DNA from: a virus
Virus record (IMG/VR): IMGVR_UViG_3300008448_009158
Location: 1-22,242 of that record
Direction: 5' to 3' (one strand)
Length of the DNA: 22,242 nt
Shown here: positions 9,777-15,656 of the stretch, one piece after another
How positions within the stretch are numbered: position 1 is the stretch's first letter
Layout: every line of letters begins with the position of its first letter
Notes under the pieces: model-generated
Seen by the model: only the letters and a program-made list of their open reading frames with translations
What the model was told of the DNA's origin: nothing
Databases searched by the model: none
Program-made: the position numbers and the translations under genes

Positions 9777-10390
9777 CAGCCGTAAGCGCAATCGTTTTTA
9801 GCACAATTAATGAAAATTTTCCTACAGCTGGACAGGATAATGACAGTCAAGGCTTTAGAGATAATTTTGCTAGGATTAAAACAGCCTTGAGCACAGCTCA
9901 AACTGAGATCACATATCTTAACACAAATTCTGTTGACAAAACAACCAACAACGATATGGGTAATAATACCCTAAGTAATTTAATATTAAAAAATTACGGA
10001 GTAAGAAGCAGTCCAGACGTAAATTCTGCTGGTACAGTTAATGTAATTACTTTTAGCGATTTTCAATATAAAAAATATTCAGTCAACAATACAACAAATA
10101 CTTTTCAAATTGATAATTGGCCTGTGGACTGCTACGCAGAATTTAGGTTAGAAATTATTTCAGCGGCTGGCACTAAAAGAGTACAATTCCAAAAAGGCGT
10201 TATTAATAATAGTTTAGGTAGCCCTACACAATTTCTACATTTAGGACAAGGATTTGGTAACACCAATTATGTAGATTGCATCAGAGAAGCAAATAGTAAA
10301 CTGCAACGATATGTCTTTAAAATTTCTAGCCCAGATGGTGGTATCAACACCTTTGTAGATTTAGAAGGCGTATATCAGCAACAGGCTTGA
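9773..10390 (+). CDS. Fibre-associated structural protein (205 aa)
   Basis: This is a small virion protein of the same style as the preceding fibres. Residues 14-40 (NENFPTAGQDNDSQGFRD and following) form the head motif that also appears, in variant form (NPNDGTGDDLRSAF), in the 1045-residue protein, suggesting a common attachment module. The rest is beta-rich, with a conserved-looking centre (FSDFQYKKYSVN, IDNWPVDCYAEFRLEI). The ATG overlaps the stop of the giant gene (ATGA), and an AGGGA at 9762-9766 can serve as ribosome binding site. A candidate late promoter lies about 30 bases upstream. It could be a fibre cap, connector or baseplate protein; the sequence does not decide. Confidence 0.7.
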   Translation: MTAVSAIVFSTINENFPTAGQDNDSQGFRDNFARIKTALSTAQTEITYLNTNSVDKTTNNDMGNNTLSNLILKNYGVRSSPDVNSAGTVNVITFSDFQYKKYSVNNTTNTFQIDNWPVDCYAEFRLEIISAAGTKRVQFQKGVINNSLGSPTQFLHLGQGFGNTNYVDCIREANSKLQRYVFKISSPDGGINTFVDLEGVYQQQA

Positions 10391-10392
10391 TA

Positions 10393-10629
10393 ATGCACCC
10401 ACTTCAGATAGATTTATCAAAGATCTCTGATAGCGACTTAGAAGAAAAAATTAGAGATCTTACTAAAAAATACACTACCGTTTTACAGGTAAGTCCTTCA
10501 GCAAGCACTCAACTATTAATGCTCCTAGAAGATTATAAAATTGAAAAAGAATCTAGAGAGCAAAGAAAAATAGAAGCAATGAACAAAGATCTAGGCAAAG
10601 ACCTAGACGATCTAATCAATATTGGTTGA
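10393..10629 (+). CDS. Small conserved helical protein (78 aa)
   Basis: I do not recognise a named family with certainty. The protein is charged and almost entirely helical by composition (SDSDLEEKIRDLTKKY, then MLLEDYKIEKESREQRKIEA), ending in DLDDLINIG. Such small acidic/basic helical proteins with an LSDxDLExKIxDLxxKY opening occur in environmental T4-like phages, but their role is unknown to me. An in-frame TTG at 10387 overlaps the previous stop; the ATG at 10393 is the more likely start. Its 3' end lies directly before a sigma70-type promoter whose -35 box begins within its last codons. Confidence 0.7.
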   Translation: MHPLQIDLSKISDSDLEEKIRDLTKKYTTVLQVSPSASTQLLMLLEDYKIEKESREQRKIEAMNKDLGKDLDDLINIG

Positions 10630-10654
10630 CATCAAACGTAAAATGTAATACAAT
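10626..10654 (+). promoter_or_regulatory. Sigma70-type promoter, leaderless geometry
   Basis: TTGACA at 10626-10631 and TACAAT at 10649-10654 are separated by exactly 17 bases. The -35 is a perfect consensus and the -10 matches five of six. The start codon of the next gene begins at 10661, seven bases after the last base of the -10, where transcription would be expected to start, so the message would have essentially no leader. The -35 hexamer also overlaps the stop codon (TGA 10627-10629) of the preceding gene. It is flanked by a four-base inverted repeat (TTGG/TCAA), too short to act as a terminator. Confidence 0.8.
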
Positions 10655-10660
10655 ACATGT

Positions 10661-11179
10661 ATGCGTGTAAATCAGTATGGTCAAATTATCAGATCTGAAA
10701 AAGAAGTAATCGAAGCCCTTTTTCAAAATCCAAATTTAGATATATCTATAATTGATTTTGACAGCAATAATGTTGTTGAAAAATTCAATAATTCTTCTAA
10801 TGTCTGCGGAATCAATCTTCAAATTAAAAAGAATAAAGAAATAGACATTAGCATTGAAGAGTTTGATAAAAATAATCAACAGCAATGGTTCATACCAGAT
10901 GAATCAAATAACTTTGATATTGAAACATGGTTGTTTGAACAATGCCAAACTGAAAAAGAGTTTTTTAGAGTAAAAGATGAATTAGATTTGTATCAGCAAT
11001 TCAATCTACGACAAATATTGATAATTGCAAAGTATTTGGTTGATACATTTAGAAAAAATCAATTAGTTTGGGGTGTTGGTAGAGGCAGTAGTGTTGCCAG
11101 TTACTGTCTATACCTAATAGGTTTACACAAAATTGATAGTATAAAATATAATTTAGATGTCAGAGAGTTTCTAAAATAA
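10661..11179 (+). CDS. DNA polymerase III alpha-like fragment protein (172 aa)
   Basis: The last third resembles one short part of C-family (DnaE) polymerases. LVWGVGRGSSVASYCLYLIG near residues 136-155, then IDSIKYNLDVREFLK, aligns by eye with the bacterial [33 protein letters not shown] segment. In DnaE the catalytic PDxDxD aspartates follow within about ten residues, but here the protein stops at EFLK just before them. The first two thirds (MRVNQYGQIIRSEKEVIEAL, then QQWFIPDE) do not match DnaE. I recall similar short proteins annotated as Pol III alpha in environmental T4-like phages, so this is probably a conserved family rather than decay. It cannot be a polymerase as it stands; nucleotide or polymerase binding is possible but unproven. 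It has no ribosome binding site and starts at the predicted transcription start. Confidence 0.75.
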   Translation: MRVNQYGQIIRSEKEVIEALFQNPNLDISIIDFDSNNVVEKFNNSSNVCGINLQIKKNKEIDISIEEFDKNNQQQWFIPDESNNFDIETWLFEQCQTEKEFFRVKDELDLYQQFNLRQILIIAKYLVDTFRKNQLVWGVGRGSSVASYCLYLIGLHKIDSIKYNLDVREFLK

Positions 11180-11200
11180 GTATAAGACAAGGAGAATACC

Positions 11201-11503
11201 ATGGCTGAAAGAAAGATTTACAAAACAATGCAGGGAAGAGAAATAGATTTTGATAGTTTAAGACTATCTAATGAACTAGTTCCTGCTGTAGGGAATATGC
11301 GTGTAAACGCTCGAGGCGATGAAATACGTCCCAATGGGGAAATAGTAAGATCAAGAGATGAAATTTCAGAGCAAAAAAATCAAACAGAAATAAAACAAAT
11401 ACAGGAAACTGAATTTAACGAGGACTTTGGACCTGAACCTGAAATTACTCCAGAACAGGCACAAGAAATTTTGTCCAAAAAGAAAAAGCCACAGGAGAAA
11501 TAA
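11201..11503 (+). CDS. Conserved small phage protein, function unknown (100 aa)
   Basis: The N-terminal half has a distinctive conserved-looking pattern: YKTMQGREIDFDSLRLSNEL, then VPAVGNMRVNARGDEI and IVRSRDEI. I recall this pattern in hypothetical proteins of environmental T4-like phages but know of no function. The C-terminal half is low-complexity, acidic, then Lys/Pro-rich (KKKKPQEK), and probably disordered. A good AAGGAGA ribosome binding site (11189-11195) precedes the ATG, and the stop abuts the groES-like start with no gap. No membrane segment or catalytic motif was seen. It may be a virion or assembly factor, since the next gene is a chaperonin cofactor, but this is speculation. 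Confidence 0.75.
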   Translation: MAERKIYKTMQGREIDFDSLRLSNELVPAVGNMRVNARGDEIRPNGEIVRSRDEISEQKNQTEIKQIQETEFNEDFGPEPEITPEQAQEILSKKKKPQEK

Positions 11504-11875
11504 ATGGCAGCAGTTAAAGGCAATTTACGTCCTTTAGGTGACAAAATTTTTGTTACGGACATGAACTTTGGTGAAAGCAAGACTAAGTCTGGCATTGTAC
11601 TAACATCTGATGACGGAAAAAGTAGCGGACTACATCCAAGATGGGCGAGAGTTATTTTTGTAGGTGATGATCAAAAAGATGTCAAACCTGGTCAGTGGGT
11701 GTTGCTTCAGCATGGGCGCTGGACTAGAGCAATAGCTTACGAAATAGAAACAGGTGAAGAAATTAAAATCCATATGGTGGATAATGAAGGACTTCTATTA
11801 GTAAGTGATGAAAAACCAGAAGAAGACGCAATGCGTGTTAGCATTGGTGCAATGAATTTTAACATTCCAGGATAA
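11504..11875 (+). CDS. GroES/gp31-like co-chaperonin
   Basis: This is a ring-forming partner of host GroEL. In T4 the equivalent, gp31, replaces GroES so that the major capsid protein can fold. The opening NLRPLGDKIFV (residues 7-17) matches the GroES start IRPLHDRVIV, and the mobile loop keeps GIVLT at residues 30-34, the part that binds GroEL. A KPGQWVLL strand near 61-68 and a C-terminal GLLLVSDE near 96-103 match the GroES core. The protein is longer than GroES (123 against about 97 residues), with an insertion around HPRWARV and an extra C-terminal tail. The short stretch where GroES has its roof hairpin (GDDQKDVKPG) suggests a reduced roof, as known for gp31. An AGGAGA site precedes the ATG. 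Confidence 0.88.
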   Translation: MAAVKGNLRPLGDKIFVTDMNFGESKTKSGIVLTSDDGKSSGLHPRWARVIFVGDDQKDVKPGQWVLLQHGRWTRAIAYEIETGEEIKIHMVDNEGLLLVSDEKPEEDAMRVSIGAMNFNIPG

Positions 11876-11877
11876 TT

Positions 11878-12249
11878 ATGACAAATCCTTTTAAAGATCA
11901 AGAAAAATTTATGCGGGCCTGTGACCAATCAGTTGAAGGCTTTAATCAAGATCAATTTAAATTATATCTTGATTTAATGGAAGAAGAATGGAAAGAATTG
12001 AAGCTTGCCATTGATAATAATGACAACGTTGAAACCTTAGACGCATTGTTAGATTTTATCGTTGTAACAATTGGTGCTATTCATTCAGCTGGTTTTGAGG
12101 GAGAAGGTGGCTGGAAAGAAGTTATGCGAACTAACTTTGCCAAGATTGATAAAGAAACTGGCAAGGTGCGTAAGCGTGAAGATGGTAAGGTTCTTAAACC
12201 AGTAGGTTGGGCTCCGCCAGATTTACGACCGTTTATCAGTAAGCAATAA
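11878..12249 (+). CDS. MazG-like nucleotide pyrophosphohydrolase
   Basis: This is an all-alpha NTP pyrophosphatase of the MazG/phosphoribosyl-ATP pyrophosphohydrolase-like type, expected to hydrolyse a nucleoside triphosphate to the monophosphate and pyrophosphate using magnesium. The metal-binding pattern is present: EEEWKE at residues 35-40 (E-E-x-x-E) and ETLD at 52-55 (E-x-x-D), with D59 one helical turn on. The C-terminal GKVLKPVGWAPPDLRPF resembles the ending of other phage MazG-like proteins. Phage MazG-type enzymes are proposed to alter nucleotide pools or (p)ppGpp in the host; the substrate here cannot be told. The ATG lies two bases after the groES-like stop, so the genes are probably co-transcribed. 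It is the last gene before a terminator. Confidence 0.85.
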   Translation: MTNPFKDQEKFMRACDQSVEGFNQDQFKLYLDLMEEEWKELKLAIDNNDNVETLDALLDFIVVTIGAIHSAGFEGEGGWKEVMRTNFAKIDKETGKVRKREDGKVLKPVGWAPPDLRPFISKQ

Positions 12250-12255
12250 AATCAT

Positions 12256-12283
12256 AGGGTCTTGACAGGCCCTTTTATTTTCT
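12256..12283 (+). terminator. Rho-independent terminator overlapping a promoter
   Basis: AGGGTC (12256-12261) pairs with GGCCCT (12268-12273) as a six-base stem with one G-U pair; the loop is TTGACA. A T-rich run (TTTTATTTTCT) follows. The stop of the MazG-like gene is only six bases upstream. The short stem makes it a moderate terminator. The loop is at the same time the -35 box of the next promoter. Confidence 0.7.
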
Positions 12284-12290
12284 ATATAAT
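12262..12290 (+). promoter_or_regulatory. Perfect consensus sigma70 promoter inside terminator
   Basis: TTGACA (12262-12267), a 17-base spacer and TATAAT (12285-12290) match the consensus at all 12 positions. The expected start is near 12297, leaving a leader of about 17 bases with AGGAG (12302-12306) seven bases before the ATG at 12314. It should drive the membrane protein, cytidylyltransferase, gp44, ferredoxin and DUF2452 operon by host RNA polymerase early in infection. Confidence 0.9.
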
Positions 12291-12313
12291 AAGGAGAAAA
12301 TAGGAGAGTCTTT

Positions 12314-12697
12314 ATGAATAATAACAGCCTACAAAAAGAAATAGAACTAGCAGAAGATTTAAAAGATAAACTTGATGCGATTGAAGGTAAAAAATCAAAA
12401 CGTACAAGAAAAACTAAAACAGATCAAAAAGTAACAACACCTTACGACAAAATTGTTGATGAAAGTTTCATACCTAAACTTGACAGTACAAAAAAGAAAG
12501 TTGAGGAAATAGAAAAATCATCATTATCAGAAAATGAAAGCAATTATCCAGATCCAGTAAAACATAAACATATTAGTTTTATTAAAAGTGGATTTAGAAT
12601 TTTAGCGGGTGCTACTTTATTTTTTGGTGAATTCGCTATAGCAGGTGTTTTGTTTATTGTTGCTGAATTACTTGGCGTCTATGAAGAAATGGTATGA
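12314..12697 (+). CDS. Small membrane protein, function unknown (127 aa)
   Basis: I do not recognise this family. Residues 1-85 are highly charged and Lys/Glu/Ser-rich (KKSKRTRKTKTDQK near 26-39), probably cytoplasmic and flexible. Residues from about 94 to 120 are hydrophobic (ILAGATLFFGEFAIAGVLFIVAELLGV) and form one helix or a tight hairpin in the membrane. There is no signal peptide, so the C-terminus is membrane-embedded, like a tail-anchored protein. It is the first gene after the perfect promoter, and its stop overlaps the next start (ATGA). It could be an early membrane-modifying or anchoring protein; nothing in the sequence ties it to the replication gene downstream. Confidence 0.7.
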   Translation: MNNNSLQKEIELAEDLKDKLDAIEGKKSKRTRKTKTDQKVTTPYDKIVDESFIPKLDSTKKKVEEIEKSSLSENESNYPDPVKHKHISFIKSGFRILAGATLFFGEFAIAGVLFIVAELLGVYEEMV

Positions 12698-13098
12698 GAA
12701 TAGGGTTTACTTGTAGTACGTTTGACTTGTTTCATGCAGGGCATGTAATGATGCTTGAAGAAGCTAAAAAGCAATGCGAGTTTTTGATCGTGGGATTACA
12801 AAGTGACCCCACAATTGATCGTCCAGGAATTAAAAATAAACCTGTACAAGGACTTTTTGAACGCTGGGCACAGCTAAGAGCTTGTAAATTTGTAGATCAA
12901 ATAGTCCCATACAGTACTGAAAAAGAACTTAGAGATATTTTACTTTCATTTCCTATTAATGTTAGAATATTAGGCGAAGAGTACGCAGGCAAAGAATTCA
13001 CAGGTCATGACATTCCTATGGAATTTTATTTTAATCAACGTAAACACAGTTTTTCAACAAGCGAATTAAGACAACGAGTTATAGAGGCTAATAAATGA
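12694..13098 (+). CDS. TagD-like cytidylyltransferase (134 aa)
   Basis: This is a nucleotidyltransferase of the glycerol-3-phosphate/ethanolamine-phosphate cytidylyltransferase fold, which joins CTP to a phosphorylated alcohol with release of pyrophosphate. Visible signatures are GFTCSTFDLFHAGH (residues 4-17) with the HxGH active-site motif at 14-17, a central IDRPGIKNKPV segment that fits the RxxxKxP region, and HSFSTSELRQR (118-128), matching the S-T-S-x-L-R motif. The length, about 130 residues, is normal for the small GCT/TagD type. In Gram-positive bacteria TagD supplies CDP-glycerol for teichoic acid. In a phage of a Gram-negative host it more likely acts in surface sugar or lipid head-group modification, or on another acceptor; the substrate is unknown. 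It overlaps both neighbours by ATGA and so is translationally coupled to gp44. Confidence 0.85.
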   Translation: MRIGFTCSTFDLFHAGHVMMLEEAKKQCEFLIVGLQSDPTIDRPGIKNKPVQGLFERWAQLRACKFVDQIVPYSTEKELRDILLSFPINVRILGEEYAGKEFTGHDIPMEFYFNQRKHSFSTSELRQRVIEANK

Positions 13099-14015
13099 AA
13101 CAATTATGGGTAGAAAAATATCGTCCAAAAACAGTTGACGGTTATGTTTTTAGAGACGACAACCAGCGTATGCAGGTACAGTCCTGGATCAAACAAGGAA
13201 GTATTCCGCACTTACTTTTAAGTGGTAGTCCAGGTATTGGAAAAACTACTTTGGCAAAACTTCTCCTTAATGAGTTAGAAATTCCAGATTATGATGTATT
13301 AGAGATCAATGCATCACGTGAGCGAGGTATTGGAGAAGTCAGAGATAGAATTACTAATTTTATTAGCATGATGCCATTTGGTCCTTTTAAAGTAGTTCTG
13401 CTAGATGAAGCAGACATGCTGACTCCAGAAGCCCAGGCCGCTATGCGTGGTGTTATGGAAGAATATGCAAGTACCAGTCGATTTATTTTGACCTGTAATC
13501 ATCCTAATCAAATTATACCTGCAATACACAGTCGTTGCCAACAATTTCACTTTGAAAAAATTGATCAAACAGAATTTACTGCTCGTGTAGCAACAATACT
13601 TGTTGAAGAAAATATTGAATTTGATTTAGACACTTTGGACACATACGTTAAAGTAACATATCCAGACTTACGTAAATGTATTAACCTAGTACAACAAAAT
13701 TGTAGAGACAATTCACTAGTAGCACCAAATTCCAGTGATGCAGGGATGCAGGATTGGAAAATTAAAATGGTAGAATTGTTCAAAGCTGGTAAGATACAAG
13801 ACGCACGTAAACTAATTTGTTCAAATGCTCGTCCAGAAGAATTAGGCAGTGTTTATCGTTGGATGTATGACAATTTAGATGTTTTTAGTAAAGAAGATGA
13901 AGTACAAGATCAAGCAGTATTAATCATTAAACAAGGCTTAGTTGATCATACATTAATTGCAGATCCAGAAATTAATCTAAGCGCAACTTTAATTAAATTG
14001 GCTAGACTATCATGA
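13095..14015 (+). CDS. 44: Sliding clamp loader ATPase subunit, gp44-like
   Basis: This is the AAA+ subunit that opens the sliding clamp and loads it at primer ends during phage DNA replication. The order of motifs is complete: [14 protein letters not shown] at residues 5-18, Walker [10 protein letters not shown] at 44-52, Walker [10 protein letters not shown] at 102-110, sensor 1 [10 protein letters not shown] at 121-130, and the SRC arginine-finger motif at 146-148. The length of 306 residues is close to T4 gp44 (319). In T4 gp44 works with gp62 and clamp gp45; neither is found in this window, and the adjoining genes are a cytidylyltransferase and a ferredoxin, not the usual 62 or 45. The start overlaps the previous stop and the stop overlaps the ferredoxin start (both ATGA). 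Confidence 0.93.
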   Translation: MKQLWVEKYRPKTVDGYVFRDDNQRMQVQSWIKQGSIPHLLLSGSPGIGKTTLAKLLLNELEIPDYDVLEINASRERGIGEVRDRITNFISMMPFGPFKVVLLDEADMLTPEAQAAMRGVMEEYASTSRFILTCNHPNQIIPAIHSRCQQFHFEKIDQTEFTARVATILVEENIEFDLDTLDTYVKVTYPDLRKCINLVQQNCRDNSLVAPNSSDAGMQDWKIKMVELFKAGKIQDARKLICSNARPEELGSVYRWMYDNLDVFSKEDEVQDQAVLIIKQGLVDHTLIADPEINLSATLIKLARLS

Positions 14016-14335
14016 CATTTTTAGTTACAGAAAATTGTATTAAATGCAAGTTTACAGACTGCGTTGCAGTTTGTCCAGTTGATTGCTTCCATGAAGGACC
14101 AAATTTCTTAGCTATTAATCCAGACGAATGTATTGACTGCGGAGTGTGTGTACCTGAATGCCCTGCTGATGCGATAGTTGCAGACAATGATGCAACTGTA
14201 GACGTTCCATTTTGGCGTGATTTGAATAAAAAATTAAGTAATCAATGGCCCGTCATAACTAGGAAAAAAGACCCATTGCCTGATGCAGATCAATGGAATG
14301 GGACTCCAAACAAAATAGATTTATTAGAACCATAA
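14012..14335 (+). CDS. fdxA: Seven-iron ferredoxin (FdxA/FdI type)
   Basis: This is a small cytoplasmic electron carrier with one [3Fe-4S] and one [4Fe-4S] cluster. All nine cysteines of Azotobacter vinelandii ferredoxin I have counterparts here: C9, C12, C17, C21, C25, C40, C43, C46 and C50. By that alignment C9, C17 and C50 would hold the 3Fe cluster and C21, C40, C43 and C46 the 4Fe cluster, with C12 and C25 free. The C-terminal extension typical of the FdI family is also present ([17 protein letters not shown]), giving the usual length of 107 residues. It is thus complete, not a remnant. It overlaps gp44 by ATGA and the DUF2452 gene by one base. The redox partner is unknown; a phage or host oxidoreductase is possible. 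Confidence 0.93.
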   Translation: MTFLVTENCIKCKFTDCVAVCPVDCFHEGPNFLAINPDECIDCGVCVPECPADAIVADNDATVDVPFWRDLNKKLSNQWPVITRKKDPLPDADQWNGTPNKIDLLEP

Positions 14336-14814
14336 TGAGTAATTCGGCCAAAGGAAAAGATAGTTATGATTCAAAAATAGGGGATACACTTGTCCCCTTT
14401 TTTAATCGCAATGTAACTCCTTATCCTACAGAAGTTGGTGCTCCTAATTTTGATTTAATACCTGTATCTAAACAAAAAGATATAATGATAAATCATGCTA
14501 GGATGTATGCTCAGCAAGAGTATAACAGAATTATGGAACTAGTTACAGTTTTACAAAAACAAGCAGAGTCTATTAAAAGAAGATTAGATGTTACTGATGC
14601 AGTACATGCCGCTGAGTATCAATTTCAAGTGGTAATGGGACAATGCTATTGGCTGGTATGGGATGCTAGAAAAAAGAAAACGTTATTGACTCATAACGGA
14701 CCAAAAGATTGGAGTACAGGTGCTCCTGAAGATTATGTCTATCAAACTCGTGTAAAATATATGGGAGACCACACTTGGTTAGAAGTAGACGAAGAAGGCA
14801 ACGTTAAAGAATAG
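14335..14814 (+). CDS. DUF2452 family protein (159 aa)
   Basis: The protein fits the DUF2452 pattern as I recall it: an N-terminal TPYPTEVGAPNFDLIPV segment (residues 25-41), a long helix with KQKDIMINHARMYAQQEYN, then a helix ending in VTDAVHAAEYQFQVVMGQCY, and a C-terminal small beta domain (YWLVWDARKKKTLLTHNGP, then HTWLEVDEEG). Function of the family is not known to me. The start was put at the ATG overlapping the ferredoxin stop (TAATG), because the 14 upstream in-frame codons lie inside the ferredoxin gene and are not needed for the domain. It is the last gene of the operon; its stop codon sits in the foot of a palindromic terminator shared with the convergent phoH gene. Confidence 0.8.
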   Translation: MSNSAKGKDSYDSKIGDTLVPFFNRNVTPYPTEVGAPNFDLIPVSKQKDIMINHARMYAQQEYNRIMELVTVLQKQAESIKRRLDVTDAVHAAEYQFQVVMGQCYWLVWDARKKKTLLTHNGPKDWSTGAPEDYVYQTRVKYMGDHTWLEVDEEGNVKE

Positions 14815-14837
14815 AAAAGGGGCAATGCCCCTTTTCT
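14813..14837. terminator. Bidirectional terminator between converging genes
   Basis: An 11-base perfect inverted repeat, AGAAAAGGGGC and GCCCCTTTTCT, encloses the three-base loop AAT. Each arm carries four A or T residues at its foot, so the hairpin is followed by a T run on either strand. It overlaps the stop codon of the rightward DUF2452 gene (14812-14814) and the first base of the stop of the leftward phoH gene (14837-14839). Confidence 0.88.
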
Positions 14838-15562
14838 TATAACGTGTCTCCGTAAAGTGCTAGTATTTCTTTTACAGCATCATGCCTTTCGATATCCTTA
14901 ACATTAAATTCAACTAAATCTACGGCTCTATGGGTGTTAGTAGATTTGTATTTTTCAATAAAGTCAACTAGGCCGTTAGCTGTAGGACGGTCGGCTTGTT
15001 GCAGGTCGCCAGTGACCGCCATTTTGCTATTTTCCCCAAGTCTAGTGAGTAACATCTTCATTTGACTTGGCGTTGCGTTTTGCATTTCGTCAGCAATAAT
15101 AAAACTGTTTTTAAAAGTCCTCCCTCTCATATAGGCTAATGGGCTGATCTCCAAGATTCCGTCTTCCATCATTCCCGCAATTTCTTGCGGAGTATAATGT
15201 TCTTCAAAGACATCAAAAATGGGCCTAGTCCATGGAGCCATTTTTTCATTTAACGTTCCAGGTAAGAATCCATGCTCTTCGTCAACACTAACTGCTGGGC
15301 GTGTTATAACTATCTTTTCGACAGTTCCTTCTTGCAATGATTTAATAGCCATTTGCACACCCAATAGAGTTTTGCCCGTTCCCGCAGGACCGATAGCAAA
15401 TACTATATATTTTCGTGGATTTTTGAGCAGTTCTAGGTAAGTTTCCTGCGATAAGTTGCGAGGAACTATATGAACCTGACGTTTTTTGTGCTGAAATTTT
15501 TTAATCTCAATGAGATTGCTGTTTTGTGAACTATTACGTTCACGCTGTTTCGCTCTTGACAA
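14837..15562 (-). CDS. phoH: PhoH-like P-loop ATPase
   Basis: This is a cytoplasmic NTPase of the PhoH family, which carries a superfamily 1 helicase-like P-loop core. Walker A is GPAGTGKT at residues 58-65 and Walker B is FIIADEMQNA at 154-163, followed by TPSQMKMLLTRLG and the MAVTGDLQQAD sensor segment near 180, all typical. The length of 241 residues is normal for phage PhoH proteins, which lack extra RNA-binding or PIN domains. PhoH is widespread in aquatic phages; its role in infection is not settled. The start is a TTG at 15562, chosen because an AAGGAGGT ribosome binding site (15575-15568) lies five bases before it and no better start is near. It is the only leftward gene in the window. 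Confidence 0.92.
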   Translation of the reverse strand: MSRAKQRERNSSQNSNLIEIKKFQHKKRQVHIVPRNLSQETYLELLKNPRKYIVFAIGPAGTGKTLLGVQMAIKSLQEGTVEKIVITRPAVSVDEEHGFLPGTLNEKMAPWTRPIFDVFEEHYTPQEIAGMMEDGILEISPLAYMRGRTFKNSFIIADEMQNATPSQMKMLLTRLGENSKMAVTGDLQQADRPTANGLVDFIEKYKSTNTHRAVDLVEFNVKDIERHDAVKEILALYGDTL

Positions 15563-15591
15563 TGAACACCTCCTTGTAAATCGCGACCTGC

Positions 15592-15604
15592 AATTATATT
15601 TAAG
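15592..15604 (-). promoter_or_regulatory. Possible promoter of phoH
   Basis: Read leftward, CTTAAATATAATT contains both a TATAAT hexamer (15598-15593) and a TAAATA late-type core. No TTGACA-like hexamer lies 16-18 bases upstream; AGGTTT at 15621-15616 is the closest position and a poor match. It is 30-40 bases before the TTG start, a plausible distance. Whether it acts as a sigma70 or a late-type promoter cannot be decided by eye. Confidence 0.4.
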
Positions 15605-15643
15605 GGGGTTGAAAAAAACCTAGCTCATATACCCAAATTTTTT

Positions 15644-15656
15644 GCTAAATATTATC
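15644..15656 (+). promoter_or_regulatory. Possible T4-type late promoter element
   Basis: GCTAAATATTATC matches nine of 13 bases of the T4 late consensus TATAAATACTATT, including six core bases and TAT downstream. It lies 23 bases (from the TAAATA core) before the ATG at 15669, with GAGGA between as ribosome binding site. It is the best of the late-type elements in the window and heads the gene run from 15669 through the lysis region. Confidence 0.5.

Noticed and set aside
14293-14334. ATG at 14293 as start of the DUF2452 gene
   Set aside because: It lies inside the ferredoxin gene; the ATG overlapping the ferredoxin stop gives a normal domain start.
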